This document shows, in pieces, positions 10,932 to 25,058 of a stretch of DNA of 64,000 nucleotides (positions are counted from its first letter, which is position 1; each line of letters begins with the position of its first letter). A program made the position numbers and the translations under genes. This DNA is from Eunapius fragilis (taxonomy: Eukaryota; Porifera; Demospongiae; Spongillida; Spongillidae), in the NCBI GenBank assembly GCA_963681505.1, contig OY811971.1, forward strand, positions 24,397,036 to 24,461,035. Direction: 5' to 3'. The notes beneath the pieces are model-generated. The model was not told the DNA's origin, did not search any database, and saw nothing but the letters and a program-made list of their open reading frames with translations.

Positions 10932-12323
10932 CAGTGGATTTCATGATAGCTGTCAAAAACATTTCTTGTCAAATAATGTTGTGTTTACTAGAATACATTT
11001 TGACAGTGAAAACAGAAAACGAATATCTGATTGCACAGAAGTCTTTTTTTAATCAGGTGACTATAATAAAGAGACCAATTAATTGGCTTCAATTGCTAAG
11101 ATGTTACTATTAAGTAACTGAGAAGTATTTACATCAATTTCCCACTACCCAGTGAATGAATTGAAACGAAATTTGATGTATAAACTTGAGATCAACGATA
11201 CCTATCGCTTGACCGAGTCAGCTATTGAACCCGATAAAAAGGTAAGGCGCTATAGTGCTTGAGAAGCCATCTGAGGCCCTGTAAGGTTAGCATCGCTATT
11301 TTGTGTTGCGCTCGTAAAACAGTTAGTGAGAAGGTAGAAATATCGTTGAACTACCGTATTATAGCTAATATCGGACACTACCATTCTCTTTGCTGTACAA
11401 AACGTGCTATTGAGTGCGACTGACCAAAACACGTAGCCATATTTTCAAGTTGTCTATGAATAAATTAAAATTATTGCGCAACGACGATATTCATTTTCAG
11501 TTAGTGGAGGGGGAGGGCATTGGTGGTGACGAAAATGGTTCTTTTCAGAACCAACACCAGGGAGAAGCTACAGCAAGTCGTTTGTCAAGGGCGGCTAGTA
11601 AAAAAACATCCTATGCTTGGCAGGAGCTAGGGAAACGAAAGAAGTCTACGTAGGGTGCCAAGTGTAGGATGCATATTTACTAGCCGCCCTTGATAAACGA
11701 CTCACTGTAGCAGCTCCCTCGGGTTGGTTCTGAAAAGAACCGTTTTTGTCACCACCAACACCCACTGCCATCACTAACTGAAAATGAATATCGTCATTGC
11801 ACAATATTCTTAATTTATTCATAGAAACTTCCAAATATGGCTACGTGTTTCGGTCAGTCGCACTCAAAAGCATGCTTTGTACAGCAAAGTGTGTTTGTGT
11901 CTGATATGAGCTATAATACGGTAGATCAACGATATTTCTACCTTCTCACTAACTCTTGTACTGCGCAACACATAATAACGATGCTAACCATACAGGGCCT
12001 CAGATGGCGTCTCAAGCACTATAGCGCCTTACCTTTTTACCGGGTTCAGTAACTGACTCGGCCAAGCAATAAGTATCGTTGATCTCTAGTTACACAGCGA
12101 ATTTCATTTCAATTCATTCACTGGGTAGTGAGAAATCGATGTAAATGCTTTTCAGTCACTATATCTTAGCAATTGAAGCCAATTAATTGGTCTCTTTTTA
12201 TTATAGTCACCTGATTAAAAAAAGACTTCTGTGCAATCAGATTCTAGTTTTCTGTTTTCACTGTCAAAATAATTCACATTGTTTGAAAAAAATTTTTTTT
12301 GACAAATATCATGAAATCCACTG
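10932..12323. mobile_element. 1.39-kb foldback element, TA-flanked (copy 1)
   Basis: The ends are cagtggatttcatga and its exact complement, each flanked by ta (10930-10931 and 12324-12325). That is the target duplication of Tc1/mariner elements. Almost the whole element is one palindrome: two arms of about 690 bp meet near 11645. Both arms keep a similar 60-80-codon open frame running toward the centre: NDDIHFQLVEGEGIGGDENG in the left arm and NDDIHFQLVMAVGVGGDKNG in the right arm, each followed by SFQNQ and later SRLSRAASK. No transposase is present, so it would be non-autonomous. The shared peptide resembles the start of the small gene family at 32677. Confidence 0.88.
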
Positions 12324-12325
12324 TA

Positions 12326-12973
12326 GTAATAAATAACGTTCCCAATCGAATTCTTTTTCCACATATGCTCTCAGCAGTTGTAACAGAGACCTGAGATAAA
12401 CATTCAAAAATAGACTATACCACACACAACATGTGGCATTAACAGGCCCCATTCTAGCTATGAAAAGACTCTTCTTGCCATCGTAACTTTGAACAACTCA
12501 ACTGTACCGCTGGTCTTAATAAAGCTCATTTTACCTCTTGATTATGTACTTCTCGCATTGTTTGTGCTAATTTCACATCACGAAATGCTTTATAAGTCTT
12601 TAACACCGGGTCCATGAAAATTGAATACTTTTTTTGTCGAACCCTCCTTATAAAAAAATTAGTCGGAAAATGCCAATTGTCTGATAATACATGTTTTTAT
12701 ATAGTAAAAGTATCGCCATGACATGTGACATTATTGCCAGCTTTATACTTATGTTCGAGGCCAACCTGTATACTTTCAAAGCAATGCGGTTGTGCGTTTT
12801 TCGGTAACGAAGCGTTGCGGAGGACACTTTTTTTCTAGGCTATTAGGAGCAGCTTTGAATACGAATTTAATTGTTATTCAGTACGTCTAGACAGGCACAA
12901 TTGATACTACGTTTGCAGTTAGCTTAAATCATGTACAAAACTCACCTGTAGCTGCATAGCGTCGTGCCCAGAC
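12326..12973. other. spacer, nothing recognised
   Basis: AT-rich sequence between the TA-flanked foldback and the duplication junction. No gene, RNA or repeat stands out. Confidence 0.5.
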
Positions 12974-12976
12974 TTT

Positions 12977-13859
12977 AGTAGCAATTTAAGTAACACGCCC
13001 CCCAACGGTTATGGAGATCGGTTACTGATCATCATTACTTGAGGTCTGTTGGGGCTAAGGGCTATATGGCTGCAAAAATTCGAGTTAAGCTCCACTTTTT
13101 AGGAATCGTATTGCAAAATGCCTACAGTTTTTATATGGCAATTTTATACTATTCATATGCTGTCAGTATGAAATATTCGCCAAGTTGAGTTACGTTTTAT
13201 CATACAGGTGATAAAACGTAACCCCCCCTTTAAAACCCGTAATGAATAATTATCATTAAGAATTATTGCGAAGTAAAGATGGCTGAAATTCGTAATACAA
13301 CTGCAGCTCTGCGAGCAAACAAACGACAAGGCAGTATCATGATGTTATGTAGTGTTGTGCGCATGATATAATAAAGAAGCGTTGGCGACTGGGGCTCCGC
13401 ACCAGATCCCCTACCCCGCTTCATGAATATTAATTAGCAACCCCCTTTTCTGAAATCCTGGATCTGCCCCTGCTGCAGCACCCATCCGACATCACCAAAA
13501 TAACGTCACAGTTTTGACGTCAGAGTGGACGAGAGTTGCAATGCGTATATGGAAAATTGAACAGAATCCAGTAAGATAAGAATTTTTAAACTTTAGTATC
13601 AATGTAACTACTGATAGCGAAGAAATCAAGGCATAAAAATGGCAAATAAAAACTGTAGGCATTTTGCAATATGATTCATAAAAGCTGAACTCAAATTTTT
13701 GAATTGTACAGCCCTTAGCCCCAACAGACCTCCAAGTAACGATGATCAGCAACTGACATCCATACCTGCTGGGGGTGTACCTCAAATTGCTACCAAAATG
13801 GACACCTAAGTACATATTTTAAAAAGAGGTCTAAACTGTAATTGGTTTGGTTGCCAGAC
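12977..13859. mobile_element. foldback element, copy 2, left arm clipped
   Basis: Second copy of the 819-1774 foldback. Its first 73 bases are absent because the duplication breakpoint lies inside the left arm. The right arm ends ..ggttgccaga at 13859. Confidence 0.75.
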
Positions 13860-14044
13860 AGAAAAAACAGACACTTATAGATTACTTTGTTTATTGTCAT
13901 CTAAAAAATCATGTGATGTTGTCAGATGATGTGATGCAGAAATACATGCTAATTCTAAAAGATGTAATTTGCACCCTTATAGCATATTCTCTATTGTGGA
14001 GATATTACAGAAAAAGTTTGATTTTCTACTCTGCGACATGGAAG

Positions 14045-14935
14045 TAGAGCTTTGTGAAGGAACTTTGCGCCAATGCAGCTAACGTATTATGAACAGGAGT
14101 ATGCTCTGGAATAGCTGTTTTTTTAAGAATGTTGGTTCCATGGCATAATAAAGCTCATATTCTTATCGCTTGACAGTGCTTTCAGTTCTGTAGCCACAGC
14201 AGTTGCTATGAAACAGCGTGGAACCTACTTTATTGCCATTATGAAAACAGCTCATAAAATGTACCCAAAGCAATTCATGCGGAAGCATGACTTTTCAAAG
14301 AGGAGTGATCATGTTTCGCTCAGTGCCAATGTGTATGGCCATCAGGTATTTGCTTGTCAGATGTTTGGATGGTAAGAGGAAGATCTGGTATCCACTTGTG
14401 GCACAATACTTTTCAAGTACTCCTGCCTGCAACAAACACACGCCAGAAGGTGGTTGTTTCACCAACTGCAGGGATCAGTACCTGCCCTTATACATGCACA
14501 ACACCTCGATTTTCCTCCTATTTCGACAACTTTCATTTGATTGATGTACATGATCACATGCGTCAAGGTGTACTGAAGTTGGAACAGCACTGGCTCATAC
14601 AAAATTTGGTGCATAGGGTCTTGTCTACACTGTTTCGAGTAATTATTAGATTGCTACCAGATGTATTCATCCAGCATAAATGTCGAGTTGATTTTCATGA
14701 GTATGTTTTGTTACACTGGCATTCCAGTTGATCAATACCAATACGAGTTTGAAGACAAGTGCTTCATCTAATCAACATATTCACATGGTCAAGCCATCTA
14801 TACGTTGCAGTGCATGTATACTCTGCCCACATACGGTGAAAGGAAAAAAAACTATTGCCATTGTCAATTATCATGCAAAACAACGTTGCCTTATCTGCAG
14901 TAAAAGGGAAGCATTTTCTTTACTACCTGTCATGA
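14045..14935 (+). pseudogene. piggyBac-like C-terminal remnant, copy 2
   Basis: Identical to 1960-2850, with the same HDHMRQG block and Cys-rich tail. Unlike copy 1 it has no upstream N-terminal half, because that half lies outside the duplicated unit. Confidence 0.6.
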
Positions 14936-15255
14936 GCGTACTGGTGGTGCAGGTGTTACGCGGGATTGATGGATTTGCGCGAGCCATTGGATGCGCTGCG
15001 CCATCGATGGATCCATTGATTGCACACCTACCAATTGATCATGCAATCATCAATCGATCACACACTACTGCACTTGTGCAATCGATGGATAGTATATATA
15101 TATACATGCTTGGTGTGAAACCACTTCAGTTGCTAATGGCTTCATTCACTACAACTTCATTATAAGATGGATCCGGATTTCAAGGCGCGCATGACAGCTA
15201 TTGGTACTGCCAAAGCAGCCTCAACTAAGAGCTGTGTTTTAAGTTAATAAAAAGT

Positions 15256-16705
15256 TTGATGCCATCATCCACCATCTATCATCGCTTCAAGACTAAGTTG
15301 ATCCCCATTTTAAGCACTGGGTTAAAAGTAGACATTTTGAACTTGCTGATCTACATGGACTGGGTCTTTTTCAAACTACTTGTAATCCCAAATGAAGGGA
15401 ACAACAAGGTTTGTACAATAAATAGCATACACTTGTTCCTTTAACTGATATCACTGTAAGAGATGGCGTTAAATTCTTGCGTGTTGTACATGCAAATCAG
15501 CGATGTGACATCATTCAGGCTATTCATGCAGATGAGTTGAAGCATAGTGGCTACAAATAGTGTTAGACTATGCAAGTGCATCCTGCAGATTTTATAGGAT
15601 GAAAGAACTTGCACTCATATGTTAGGGATGACATTCACCTGTCCCTACAAACTTAAATAAGCATAAGAGTTGACTGTGCATACATGCAGAATAACATTTT
15701 GAATTTTACATTTTAAAAATACCATGGTATCGATAACGATAACTGATACAACCGTGTACATAAAAACTTTATTGATAACCATTCAAAATGTTATTCCTCA
15801 CAACCATAGCCCTTGATGTTACTCATCCCTAATGATTGATTGTAGTTTGTAAAATTACAATACAACATATTACTTTCCTTACGAAGGATTTAAATGCAGC
15901 AGTGTTGATTAGTCTTTTAGTGATAGTAATTGCATAGAGTACAGCATATGAAGATTAAAGCCTAAGCTTCATAACAACCTTCATCTCAATATTTATTCCT
16001 TGATTTTTTTTACATAAAGTTATGTCATTACATGCATTTTGGAATAACAAGACGCTTTGTGCAGGAGTTTTGCACACACTGTCCTGCCAGCCAGCTAAGT
16101 CAGCCACAAAACACAAGACCTCCATTACATCCAATAATCAAAAAGGGCTTTTTGGACAGAGTTCAAGTGGATCTCACATACATAAGACATAGTCCTGACA
16201 ACTACATTGGTCATATTATGGACCATTTCTCCAAATTTCATGTGCTTTTTCCATTAAAAAGACAGCAGAAGATATGGATACTGTCTGCATAATGATTCAA
16301 TGCAGAATACCTGAGCATATCATTCACTTGTTGTTGAGTAGGTTCAATGTCCAGATTCTCACATTAAAGTCAAAGTCATGAATCTTCAGCTGCAAGGCAA
16401 TGCTTTGCATGTGGGGAATTTGCTGTGAGCTTTGCAACGTCACTGATCAATGCGGAAGATCATACAAACCTGAAAGGAATTGCATAGTCCCTTTTTAAAC
16501 AGAATAACCCACTATTGTAAACCACCAGCCACGTTTTGTTCATCAGATTAGGAATAGGGTGTACTGCAAATGCAGAGCTCCAGACAATGGGAAACCAATG
16601 ATTTGTTGCTGTGTTTGTAGGCAGTGCTTCCACCCCGAATGCCAGCGCTACTGGAAAAAAAAACTGACAAGTGGAAGTGTCTCACTTGAACTGGAGCACT
16701 ATTGA
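15256..16705 (+). pseudogene. integrase plus PHD remnant, copy 2
   Basis: Identical to 3171-4620, including the palindromic MITE (here 15622-15836) and the PHD-like finger near 16555-16665. Confidence 0.5.
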
Positions 16706-16933
16706 TTCATGTGCATGCTTCAATGATAATTCGAAAGGTTATCAATTCATGTTTAATTCACAATTTTTGGTGATCAGAATAGAAGCTCCTTGATTAAAAC
16801 TTACAAATGCATCTTTCCTTAAACTTCACATAACACCTCCGCTTTTTGCCATGTACACAGGTTGAGTTGTGCACAACACCGGTTTAACTTGGACTTAGAT
16901 CAAAATGACACATGCACTTGTAAGGTGTATATC

Positions 16934-19900
16934 TGCAGTATTCTGATTATTAGCGCCTGTGCAGTGCTGCATTTCATGCATATATAATTGTCTGTTCGTG
17001 TACGTTGTGCAATTGATATTCCTTTGAGCCTCATTGGTTAGCTGATAAGCTTACAATAGGTGTCAGAAGTGGGATATGGTTACTGAGGAAGAGGTTCCCA
17101 TGGAGGTGACTGAACCTAGCACTATTAGCAGGCCCGCGCCAGCGGCGGAAGTTGTTCGTACTAGTATTCCTCAACCGTCCAAATTCACAGGACGTATTCC
17201 CTCAGGGGAGTGGGCCAAAGAACAACTTTTATTGCTGGAAGATGAGCCATTTCACTTGGTAAGCCTTTCGGATAGTGAGGATTATGAGTCTGTAAAAGAA
17301 CGTCTTCGAGAGCGGTTCACTCCTGACGGGAATGCGATAGAGTGGTAGCAGCATCTACAGAGCAGGTCGCAGGAACGTGGAGGCTCAAGAGGACTTGCTA
17401 GAGACCTGCAGAGACTGATGGAAAAGGCATACCAGGACCTGGACGAAGGACAACGGGAAAGGTTTGTAGGTAACCAATTAGTTCAGGGCCTGCTATCATC
17501 CACAGCTCAGCTGCTCCTTCTGCTCCTTCTGAAAGAGATGCCACAGTCGATAGACGATGCACTTTGTCTGGCAAAGAAACAGCATACTGTTGAGGAAGCT
17601 CAAAGACGCCTGAGACAACAAAAACACGGTGGAGACATGGAGACGGTGGTTGCTGTTGATTCAGAAGAGATGGGAAATACTACAGTAACAAAGAAGCAGG
17701 GTGTTGAACAAGGTACATTGTTCCAGCATGTTCGACACCTTGAGAAGGTGGTGGCCCAAATAAAAGTTCAGACAGGAAGTGGGGATACCCAAAAGCGGAA
17801 AGTTGTCTACTGGCAGTGTGGTGAAGGGCACATCAAGAGGGACTGCACAAAAAGGAAACCAGGATGGAGAGGACCACAGAATAAGCTAGCTACTACATGG
17901 GTACCTGAGTCCACGAATAATGTGCAGAAGCCATCAGTCGTGGTGCAGGGTACGGTGGACGGGGTGTCTTACTAAGATGCTTGTGGATACGGGGTCAATG
18001 GTAACATTGGATAGGAAAGATCTATGGGAGGAAGCATCTGGAGAGTCTAGAAGCCTTAGACTACCTTCACGATCAATAGTGACAGCTAATTGGAAAGCAT
18101 TGGAGATCATGGGACAAGTAGATATTTGCCTTTCAATTGGTGACTTCAGTTGTATGTTTCTGGTTATGGTCTCTGAAAAACTGACACAGCAGTGTGTATT
18201 GGGTGCTGACACTCTCATCAAGACTGGGTGTATGGTTGACTTGCGGAGAGGGCACCTTGTCATTGGTAAGGAAGTAATCCCTTTGCAATCACATTGCCAG
18301 GGCACTAGGGGTATTGGAGAAGTGGCATCATATTGTGTGGCTTTGTTGGAGGATGGTATAGTACCACCACTGCATTACCTGTGCAGTTACAGACCAAGAA
18401 CGCTGTGGAGTATGATAGAGTACTGGAACCTCCTAAGAAGTTCACTGAGCGTCATCAGTTGCTACTTGCCCATATTTTGTAATTCATTGCTCAGGTAACA
18501 ACACAGTTGTGTGCGGATATTAAACCCTACTTTGCAACCCGTAGTTCTTCATGTACTTGAGGTTGTAGGACACTTCTATCCCTTGTCCAAGCAAGATCAG
18601 GTTTGTACTCTGATTCAGAGGCTTATGGCAGCTTATAGAGGGGTTGTCACCAGAACAAACGAGCAAGCTGCACAAAATGCTGAGGGGTTATGCTGATGTA
18701 ATTTCGCAAAACGATGGTGAACTGGGGAAAACCAACTTGGTGAGGCATCGTATTGATACCCAAAGAGCTAATCCAATTAGACAGCCAGTGAGACGGCATG
18801 CAGCAGCAAAAGGAAGTTCAGGGTATGTTACATGACATGCTTAAAAAGGGGGTGATTGAACATACACATAGTCCTTGGGCATCACCCTTTGCATTAATGA
18901 AGAAAAGGGATGGTCTCACAGATTTTATAGTATTGACTTCAGGCATGTGAATGCGGTTACAAAGAAGGATGCGCAACCTTTACCCCGTATTGATGACACA
19001 CTGAATGTTCTGGCTGGCTCATCATCATGGTTTTCAACACTTGACTTGGCAAGTGGGTATTGGCAGGTAGGGGTGGAGAGTGTGACAAGGTAAAAATATA
19101 TGCAACACCATGTGGCTTGTTTCAATTTAAGGTGATGCCGTTCGGGTTGTGCAATGCCCCAGCAACATTTCAGCGATTATTGCAACTAGTCCTTTTTGGC
19201 GTGCATTGGTCAGTGTGCTTGGTGTACTTAGATGACATAATCATTTTTAGGAACTCTGTAGATGAGCGTCTCAAACAGTTACAGCAGGTCTTCCAATGTC
19301 TGAGGGCAGCCAGTTTAACAATCAAGCCTTCAAGAGTGGGCCACATTGTGTCTGCAAAGGGCATAGTAGCTGACCCTAAAAAAGCAGCAGCTGTTATGCA
19401 ATGGCCAGTGCTTGAAGGCCAGAAGGATTTTAAACAGTTCCTAGGCTTTATGTCTTACTACAGACGTTTTGTCCCTAATTATTCCAGTATTGCGGCTCCC
19501 CTAAACAAGTTGACTGAGAAAAATGTTGTATGGGGTTGTATGGGTTTGGGGCCCACATTGTGAGCAAAGTTAAACAGGCACGCACACATCCGCCAATTCT
19601 TATCTTTCCACGTAGTGATTGCACATTTCTTCTTGAGGTAGATGCATGTGCAACTGGTGTAGGGTGCAACTGGTGTAGGGGCAGTGCTCTCCCAGTATGT
19701 GGATGGTAAGGAGCATGTGGTGGCATATGCTAGTCTTGCATTGTCAAAGGTGGAGAGGCAGTATTGTGTGACATGGCAAGAGATGCTTGCTTTGGTTTGG
19801 GCTGTTAAACATTTTTGTGCATACCTGTATGGCCGCCCTTTCACAGTCAGGACGAATCACCAGTCATTGAAATGGTTGCAAAGCTTTACGGAACCAGAGG

Positions 19901-21830
19901 GGCAGGTAGCTGGGTGGCTGGAAGCACTGGCTGAGTATGATATGACGATAGTACACTGACCTGGAAAACAACATTGTAATGCAGATGGCCTTTCACAGAT
20001 GGAGTGCACACAGTGCGGGTTTCATTTTGAAGAGCAAGAACCTCTTGAACAGCTGTTGTGTTGGTTACACCTGAGGAGAGCTGGTTACCCTGCTAGAATG
20101 AAAAGGAGCTATGGAAGTATCAGCAACAGGACCCTGATTTGAGCAGAGCTTCTGAAATGACTACACAACACACATGGCCAACCACTGTGCTGCTTTCTAG
20201 TAGCCACACACTGCAAAGTATGTGGGCACAGAGGGAGCATCTGGTGATTTGTAATTAATCTGCTGTACAGGCTGTGGGTGGATGCATTGGGAGGTGGTGA
20301 GAACCCATGTTGCAGCTTGTGCTTCCTAGTGTCTTGGTTTCACAGGTATTGAAGCAGCTGCATGACTCTGCTACTGCTGGTCATTTGGGAGTGCAAAAGA
20401 CCCTTGGTAAGATTCGAAGACGCTTCTACTGGGTGGGACAGCGCCAGGATGTGGAGGACTGGTGTCGTCGCTGCGAGGCATGTGCAGCAAGGAAACCATC
20501 AGTGCCTGGTCGTGATGCTCCTATGCAGTCATCAGCCAGTGGGGCACCTTTCCAACGTATTGCAATGGACATTGTTGGTCCTTTTCCATGAAGGATACGG
20601 AACCTGCATCAGTTGTTGAGTGCTTGTATGACTTCATTTGCAGATAAGGAGCTCCAGATTTTTTGCACACTGATCAAGGTAAGAACTTTGAATCAACCTG
20701 ATTTATGCATATTGTTAGGTATTGTAAAAACAAGAACCACCCTATACCATCTCCAGTCAGACGGCATGATTGAGCGCTTCAATCGCATCATTCTGGGCAT
20801 GCTCTCATCTGGGATCTTGGAAGAGGAGAGAAACTGGGAGCAGATCCTACCAGCAGTGATGATGGCCTACCGGACCAGTGTGCACAAAACAACGTATATG
20901 TCCCCATTCATGCTTGTGTTTGGTCGAGAGGTACGTCTGCCTGTGGATGATATGTTTGGCAACCCTCCTGCAGAGCTAACAAAGTGCAGCAGTATGCATG
21001 CTTTGTATCTAAGGAATTCTTTGGAGTCGGCATACCACAAAGTACGGAAATACTTGAAAGTGGAATCTAGGATTCAGAAAGAGGGAGGGGTATGATCGCA
21101 AAGTAAAAGGAGTGAGTCCAGTATACAAAGTTGGGGACCTGGTATGGCTGCACTGCCCAGCGGTAGCAAAGGGGAAGTCCTGCAAGCTGCATAGACCGCC
21201 TTTGTAATTTAAATATATATTTAGTGATGTTGTGTTCTGTATTCTGCATCGTGATCCTCCACGCAAATGCCTTGTAGTTCATTTCAACCACGTGAAGCCT
21301 TACTTGCTTTGTGGCAGGGATGCACAAGAAGGAACAGAGCAAATAAGCATAAACAGGACCCCTCATCTACGGACAAAGAAGTTTGGGAGTTGGCTCATCT
21401 AGATAGCGATCCAGAGGAGGATGAAGTGATCATTGAGGAGAAGCATCAAGATGAGGTGGATGATGAGCTGAAGGATCAGGAGGAGCATCATGATGAGTTG
21501 GAGGATCAGGAGGCAGAAGGTGATGAAGATGAGAGGCCTGGTGAACCACTTGAGATGGAACCTCAAGCACCACTACAAGCTGAGCTGAGGGATGGTGATC
21601 GAGAGGAGGCACCTGGTGATCCTGTAAGATTGAGATGGTCAACCAGGATTTGGAGACCTCCAGATTGATTAATCTGGAACATCTAGACATGCTCTCAATT
21701 AAAGACGGGGTAGTGTAGTACTCTGATTATTACCGCCTGCGCAGTGCTGCATTTCATGCATATATAATTGTCTGCTCGTGTACGTTGTTGATATTCCTTT
21801 GAGCCTCATTGGTTAGATGATAATTTTACA
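16934..21830 (+). mobile_element. Ty3/Gypsy LTR retrotransposon fossil (copy 2)
   Basis: Identical to 4849-9745. LTRs at 16934-17055 and 21714-21830, target duplication tatc at 16930-16933 and 21831-21834. Parts are in the same order: gag about 17076-17955, protease 17965-18295, RT 18675-19565, RNase H 19625-20015, integrase 20307-21095, acidic tail 21265-21675. Its breaks are shared with copy 1, so it was duplicated as DNA and did not insert independently. Confidence 0.9.
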
Positions 21831-22015
21831 TATCTATAACCAATCGTACGGCTTGGCTCCAAGTAAAAAATGTATGGTATGGTTAAATACTCAAAAAGGA
21901 GATAAAAATGCAGTGAGACTAACTTCAGGCATGTACAGTGGTGGCTTCAAATACTATCAAATACTATGCAGGCAATATGATGATTGTGCAAATTCTATAG
22001 CTACAGTAGGACCAC

Positions 22016-22086
22016 GTTCGTCGTGAGTTGCTTTAGCTGTCGCGATGCGTTCTGAAGTCTCCAGAAAATGAAAGTAAGTCTCTCCA
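22016..22086. repeat. 71-bp repeat, copy 2
   Basis: Identical to 9931-10001. It is the third occurrence of the block in the window, with 47013-47083. Confidence 0.6.
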
Positions 22087-23016
22087 AATCAAACAGCAAC
22101 CAATCTAACATTGTGATGGTTTATTTCCTCTGCGCTTGATTCCAGAAGCATTTTTGAAGCATAACGCGCGTACGTAAGCGTAGATACGATGCGCACAATT
22201 AAAACGATACGTACAGACGTAAATGGATTCATACACGATAATTGATAGCATACCTGCACTTGATCGTGTTAACTCCGTGTATACCAGCGTAGTTCGAAAC
22301 TATACAATCTTACATATGGCGTGCTAACAATACGGAACGTAACCTTTTTCGTGTCCTATACTGTACGCGATCGATCAATTGCACAAACCCAGCAGTTGTA
22401 CAATCGGTCGATTAAACAATTTCTATAGGTGCGCAATTAATGGATACATTGATGGCACAGCACAATCGATGGATTGTAAAAATCCATTGATCGCGTGTAA
22501 CACATTCATGATGATTTGCAGTACCAGCACATGACGTGATTGCTAAGTCCATCACATTTCTTTGCTGTATAGAATAAGGCTGTCTCAGCTCACACATTAT
22601 TACATATATCCCGTGCTGAGGCAAACCAAGTATACCTATCTATAACCTCCTAACCTGCTAGTTGCTATTGCTAAACATGAGATATTACTTTTAGGTGTTG
22701 AACCAATGGGGTTGCATTTCAGTGGGACTGAAGTCTGTTTGGCGTGCGCATTATATTAGGATAACTAGTTAGCTGTTGCAGCTTTGCTTGCAGTGTATAT
22801 AATATATACAAGCTTTTAAACGTAACTATTGTATAGCAGCTGCCTGTATATTATTGACTGCCATGTAAGCGAATTTGCACAGAAAAAACATCCCACAAAT
22901 TAAAGTTAATACTACAACACAGACAACATCTTTCGATAGAATTGCTAAGAAGAAAAAATCAACCCCACCAGGATTCGAACCCTATGCTTCACACCCACAC
23001 AGACATTATTCATATA

Positions 23017-24408
23017 CAGTGGATTTCATGATAGCTGTCAAAAACATTTCTTGTCAAATAATGTTGTGTTTACTAGAATACATTTTGACAGTGAAAACAG
23101 AAAACGAATATCTGATTGCACAGAAGTCTTTTTTTAATCAGGTGACTATAATAAAGAGACCAATTAATTGGCTTCAATTGCTAAGATGTTACTATTAAGT
23201 AACTGAGAAGTATTTACATCAATTTCCCACTACCCAGTGAATGAATTGAAACGAAATTTGATGTATAAACTTGAGATCAACGATACCTATCGCTTGACCG
23301 AGTCAGCTATTGAACCCGATAAAAAGGTAAGGCGCTATAGTGCTTGAGAAGCCATCTGAGGCCCTGTAAGGTTAGCATCGCTATTTTGTGTTGCGCTCGT
23401 AAAACAGTTAGTGAGAAGGTAGAAATATCGTTGAACTACCGTATTATAGCTAATATCGGACACTACCATTCTCTTTGCTGTACAAAACGTGCTATTGAGT
23501 GCGACTGACCAAAACACGTAGCCATATTTTCAAGTTGTCTATGAATAAATTAAAATTATTGCGCAACGACGATATTCATTTTCAGTTAGTGGAGGGGGAG
23601 GGCATTGGTGGTGACGAAAATGGTTCTTTTCAGAACCAACACCAGGGAGAAGCTACAGCAAGTCGTTTGTCAAGGGCGGCTAGTAAAAAAACATCCTATG
23701 CTTGGCAGGAGCTAGGGAAACGAAAGAAGTCTACGTAGGGTGCCAAGTGTAGGATGCATATTTACTAGCCGCCCTTGATAAACGACTCACTGTAGCAGCT
23801 CCCTCGGGTTGGTTCTGAAAAGAACCGTTTTTGTCACCACCAACACCCACTGCCATCACTAACTGAAAATGAATATCGTCATTGCACAATATTCTTAATT
23901 TATTCATAGAAACTTCCAAATATGGCTACGTGTTTCGGTCAGTCGCACTCAAAAGCATGCTTTGTACAGCAAAGTGTGTTTGTGTCTGATATGAGCTATA
24001 ATACGGTAGATCAACGATATTTCTACCTTCTCACTAACTCTTGTACTGCGCAACACATAATAACGATGCTAACCATACAGGGCCTCAGATGGCGTCTCAA
24101 GCACTATAGCGCCTTACCTTTTTACCGGGTTCAGTAACTGACTCGGCCAAGCAATAAGTATCGTTGATCTCTAGTTACACAGCGAATTTCATTTCAATTC
24201 ATTCACTGGGTAGTGAGAAATCGATGTAAATGCTTTTCAGTCACTATATCTTAGCAATTGAAGCCAATTAATTGGTCTCTTTTTATTATAGTCACCTGAT
24301 TAAAAAAAGACTTCTGTGCAATCAGATTCTAGTTTTCTGTTTTCACTGTCAAAATAATTCACATTGTTTGAAAAAAATTTTTTTTGACAAATATCATGAA
24401 ATCCACTG
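23017..24408. mobile_element. 1.39-kb foldback element (copy 2)
   Basis: Identical to 10932-12323 with the same flanking ta dinucleotides. Both arms retain the GGD.NGSFQNQ frame. Confidence 0.88.
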
Positions 24409-24410
24409 TA

Positions 24411-25058
24411 GTAATAAATAACGTTCCCAATCGAATTCTTTTTCCACATATGCTCTCAGCAGTTGTAACAGAGACCTGAGATAAACATTCAAAAATAGAC
24501 TATACCACACACAACATGTGGCATTAACAGGCCCCATTCTAGCTATGAAAAGACTCTTCTTGCCATCGTAACTTTGAACAACTCAACTGTACCGCTGGTC
24601 TTAATAAAGCTCATTTTACCTCTTGATTATGTACTTCTCGCATTGTTTGTGCTAATTTCACATCACGAAATGCTTTATAAGTCTTTAACACCGGGTCCAT
24701 GAAAATTGAATACTTTTTTTGTCGAACCCTCCTTATAAAAAAATTAGTCGGAAAATGCCAATTGTCTGATAATACATGTTTTTATATAGTAAAAGTATCG
24801 CCATGACATGTGACATTATTGCCAGCTTTATACTTATGTTCGAGGCCAACCTGTATACTTTCAAAGCAATGCGGTTGTGCGTTTTTCGGTAACGAAGCGT
24901 TGCGGAGGACACTTTTTTTCTAGGCTATTAGGAGCAGCTTTGAATACGAATTTAATTGTTATTCAGTACGTCTAGACAGGCACAATTGATACTACGTTTG
25001 CAGTTAGCTTAAATCATGTACAAAACTCACCTGTAGCTGCATAGCGTCGTGCCCAGAC
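24411..25058. other. spacer, copy 2
   Basis: Identical to 12326-12973. Nothing recognised. Confidence 0.5.

Larger units (their letters stand above)
892..12976. repeat. 12,085-bp tandem duplication, copy 1
   Basis: Every landmark in this interval recurs exactly 12,085 bp downstream, in the same orientation and directly adjacent. Open frames in both copies have identical lengths and translations, and I found no indel between the copies. The trinucleotide ttt lies at 889-891, at the junction (12974-12976) and at the right end (25059-25061), so it is a 3-bp microhomology. The left breakpoint lies in an arm of a foldback element. The right breakpoint lies about 60 bp upstream of the gene that starts at 25121. 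The event is very recent, or else the result of an assembly error. Gene content is given in the entries for copy 1. Confidence 0.95.
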
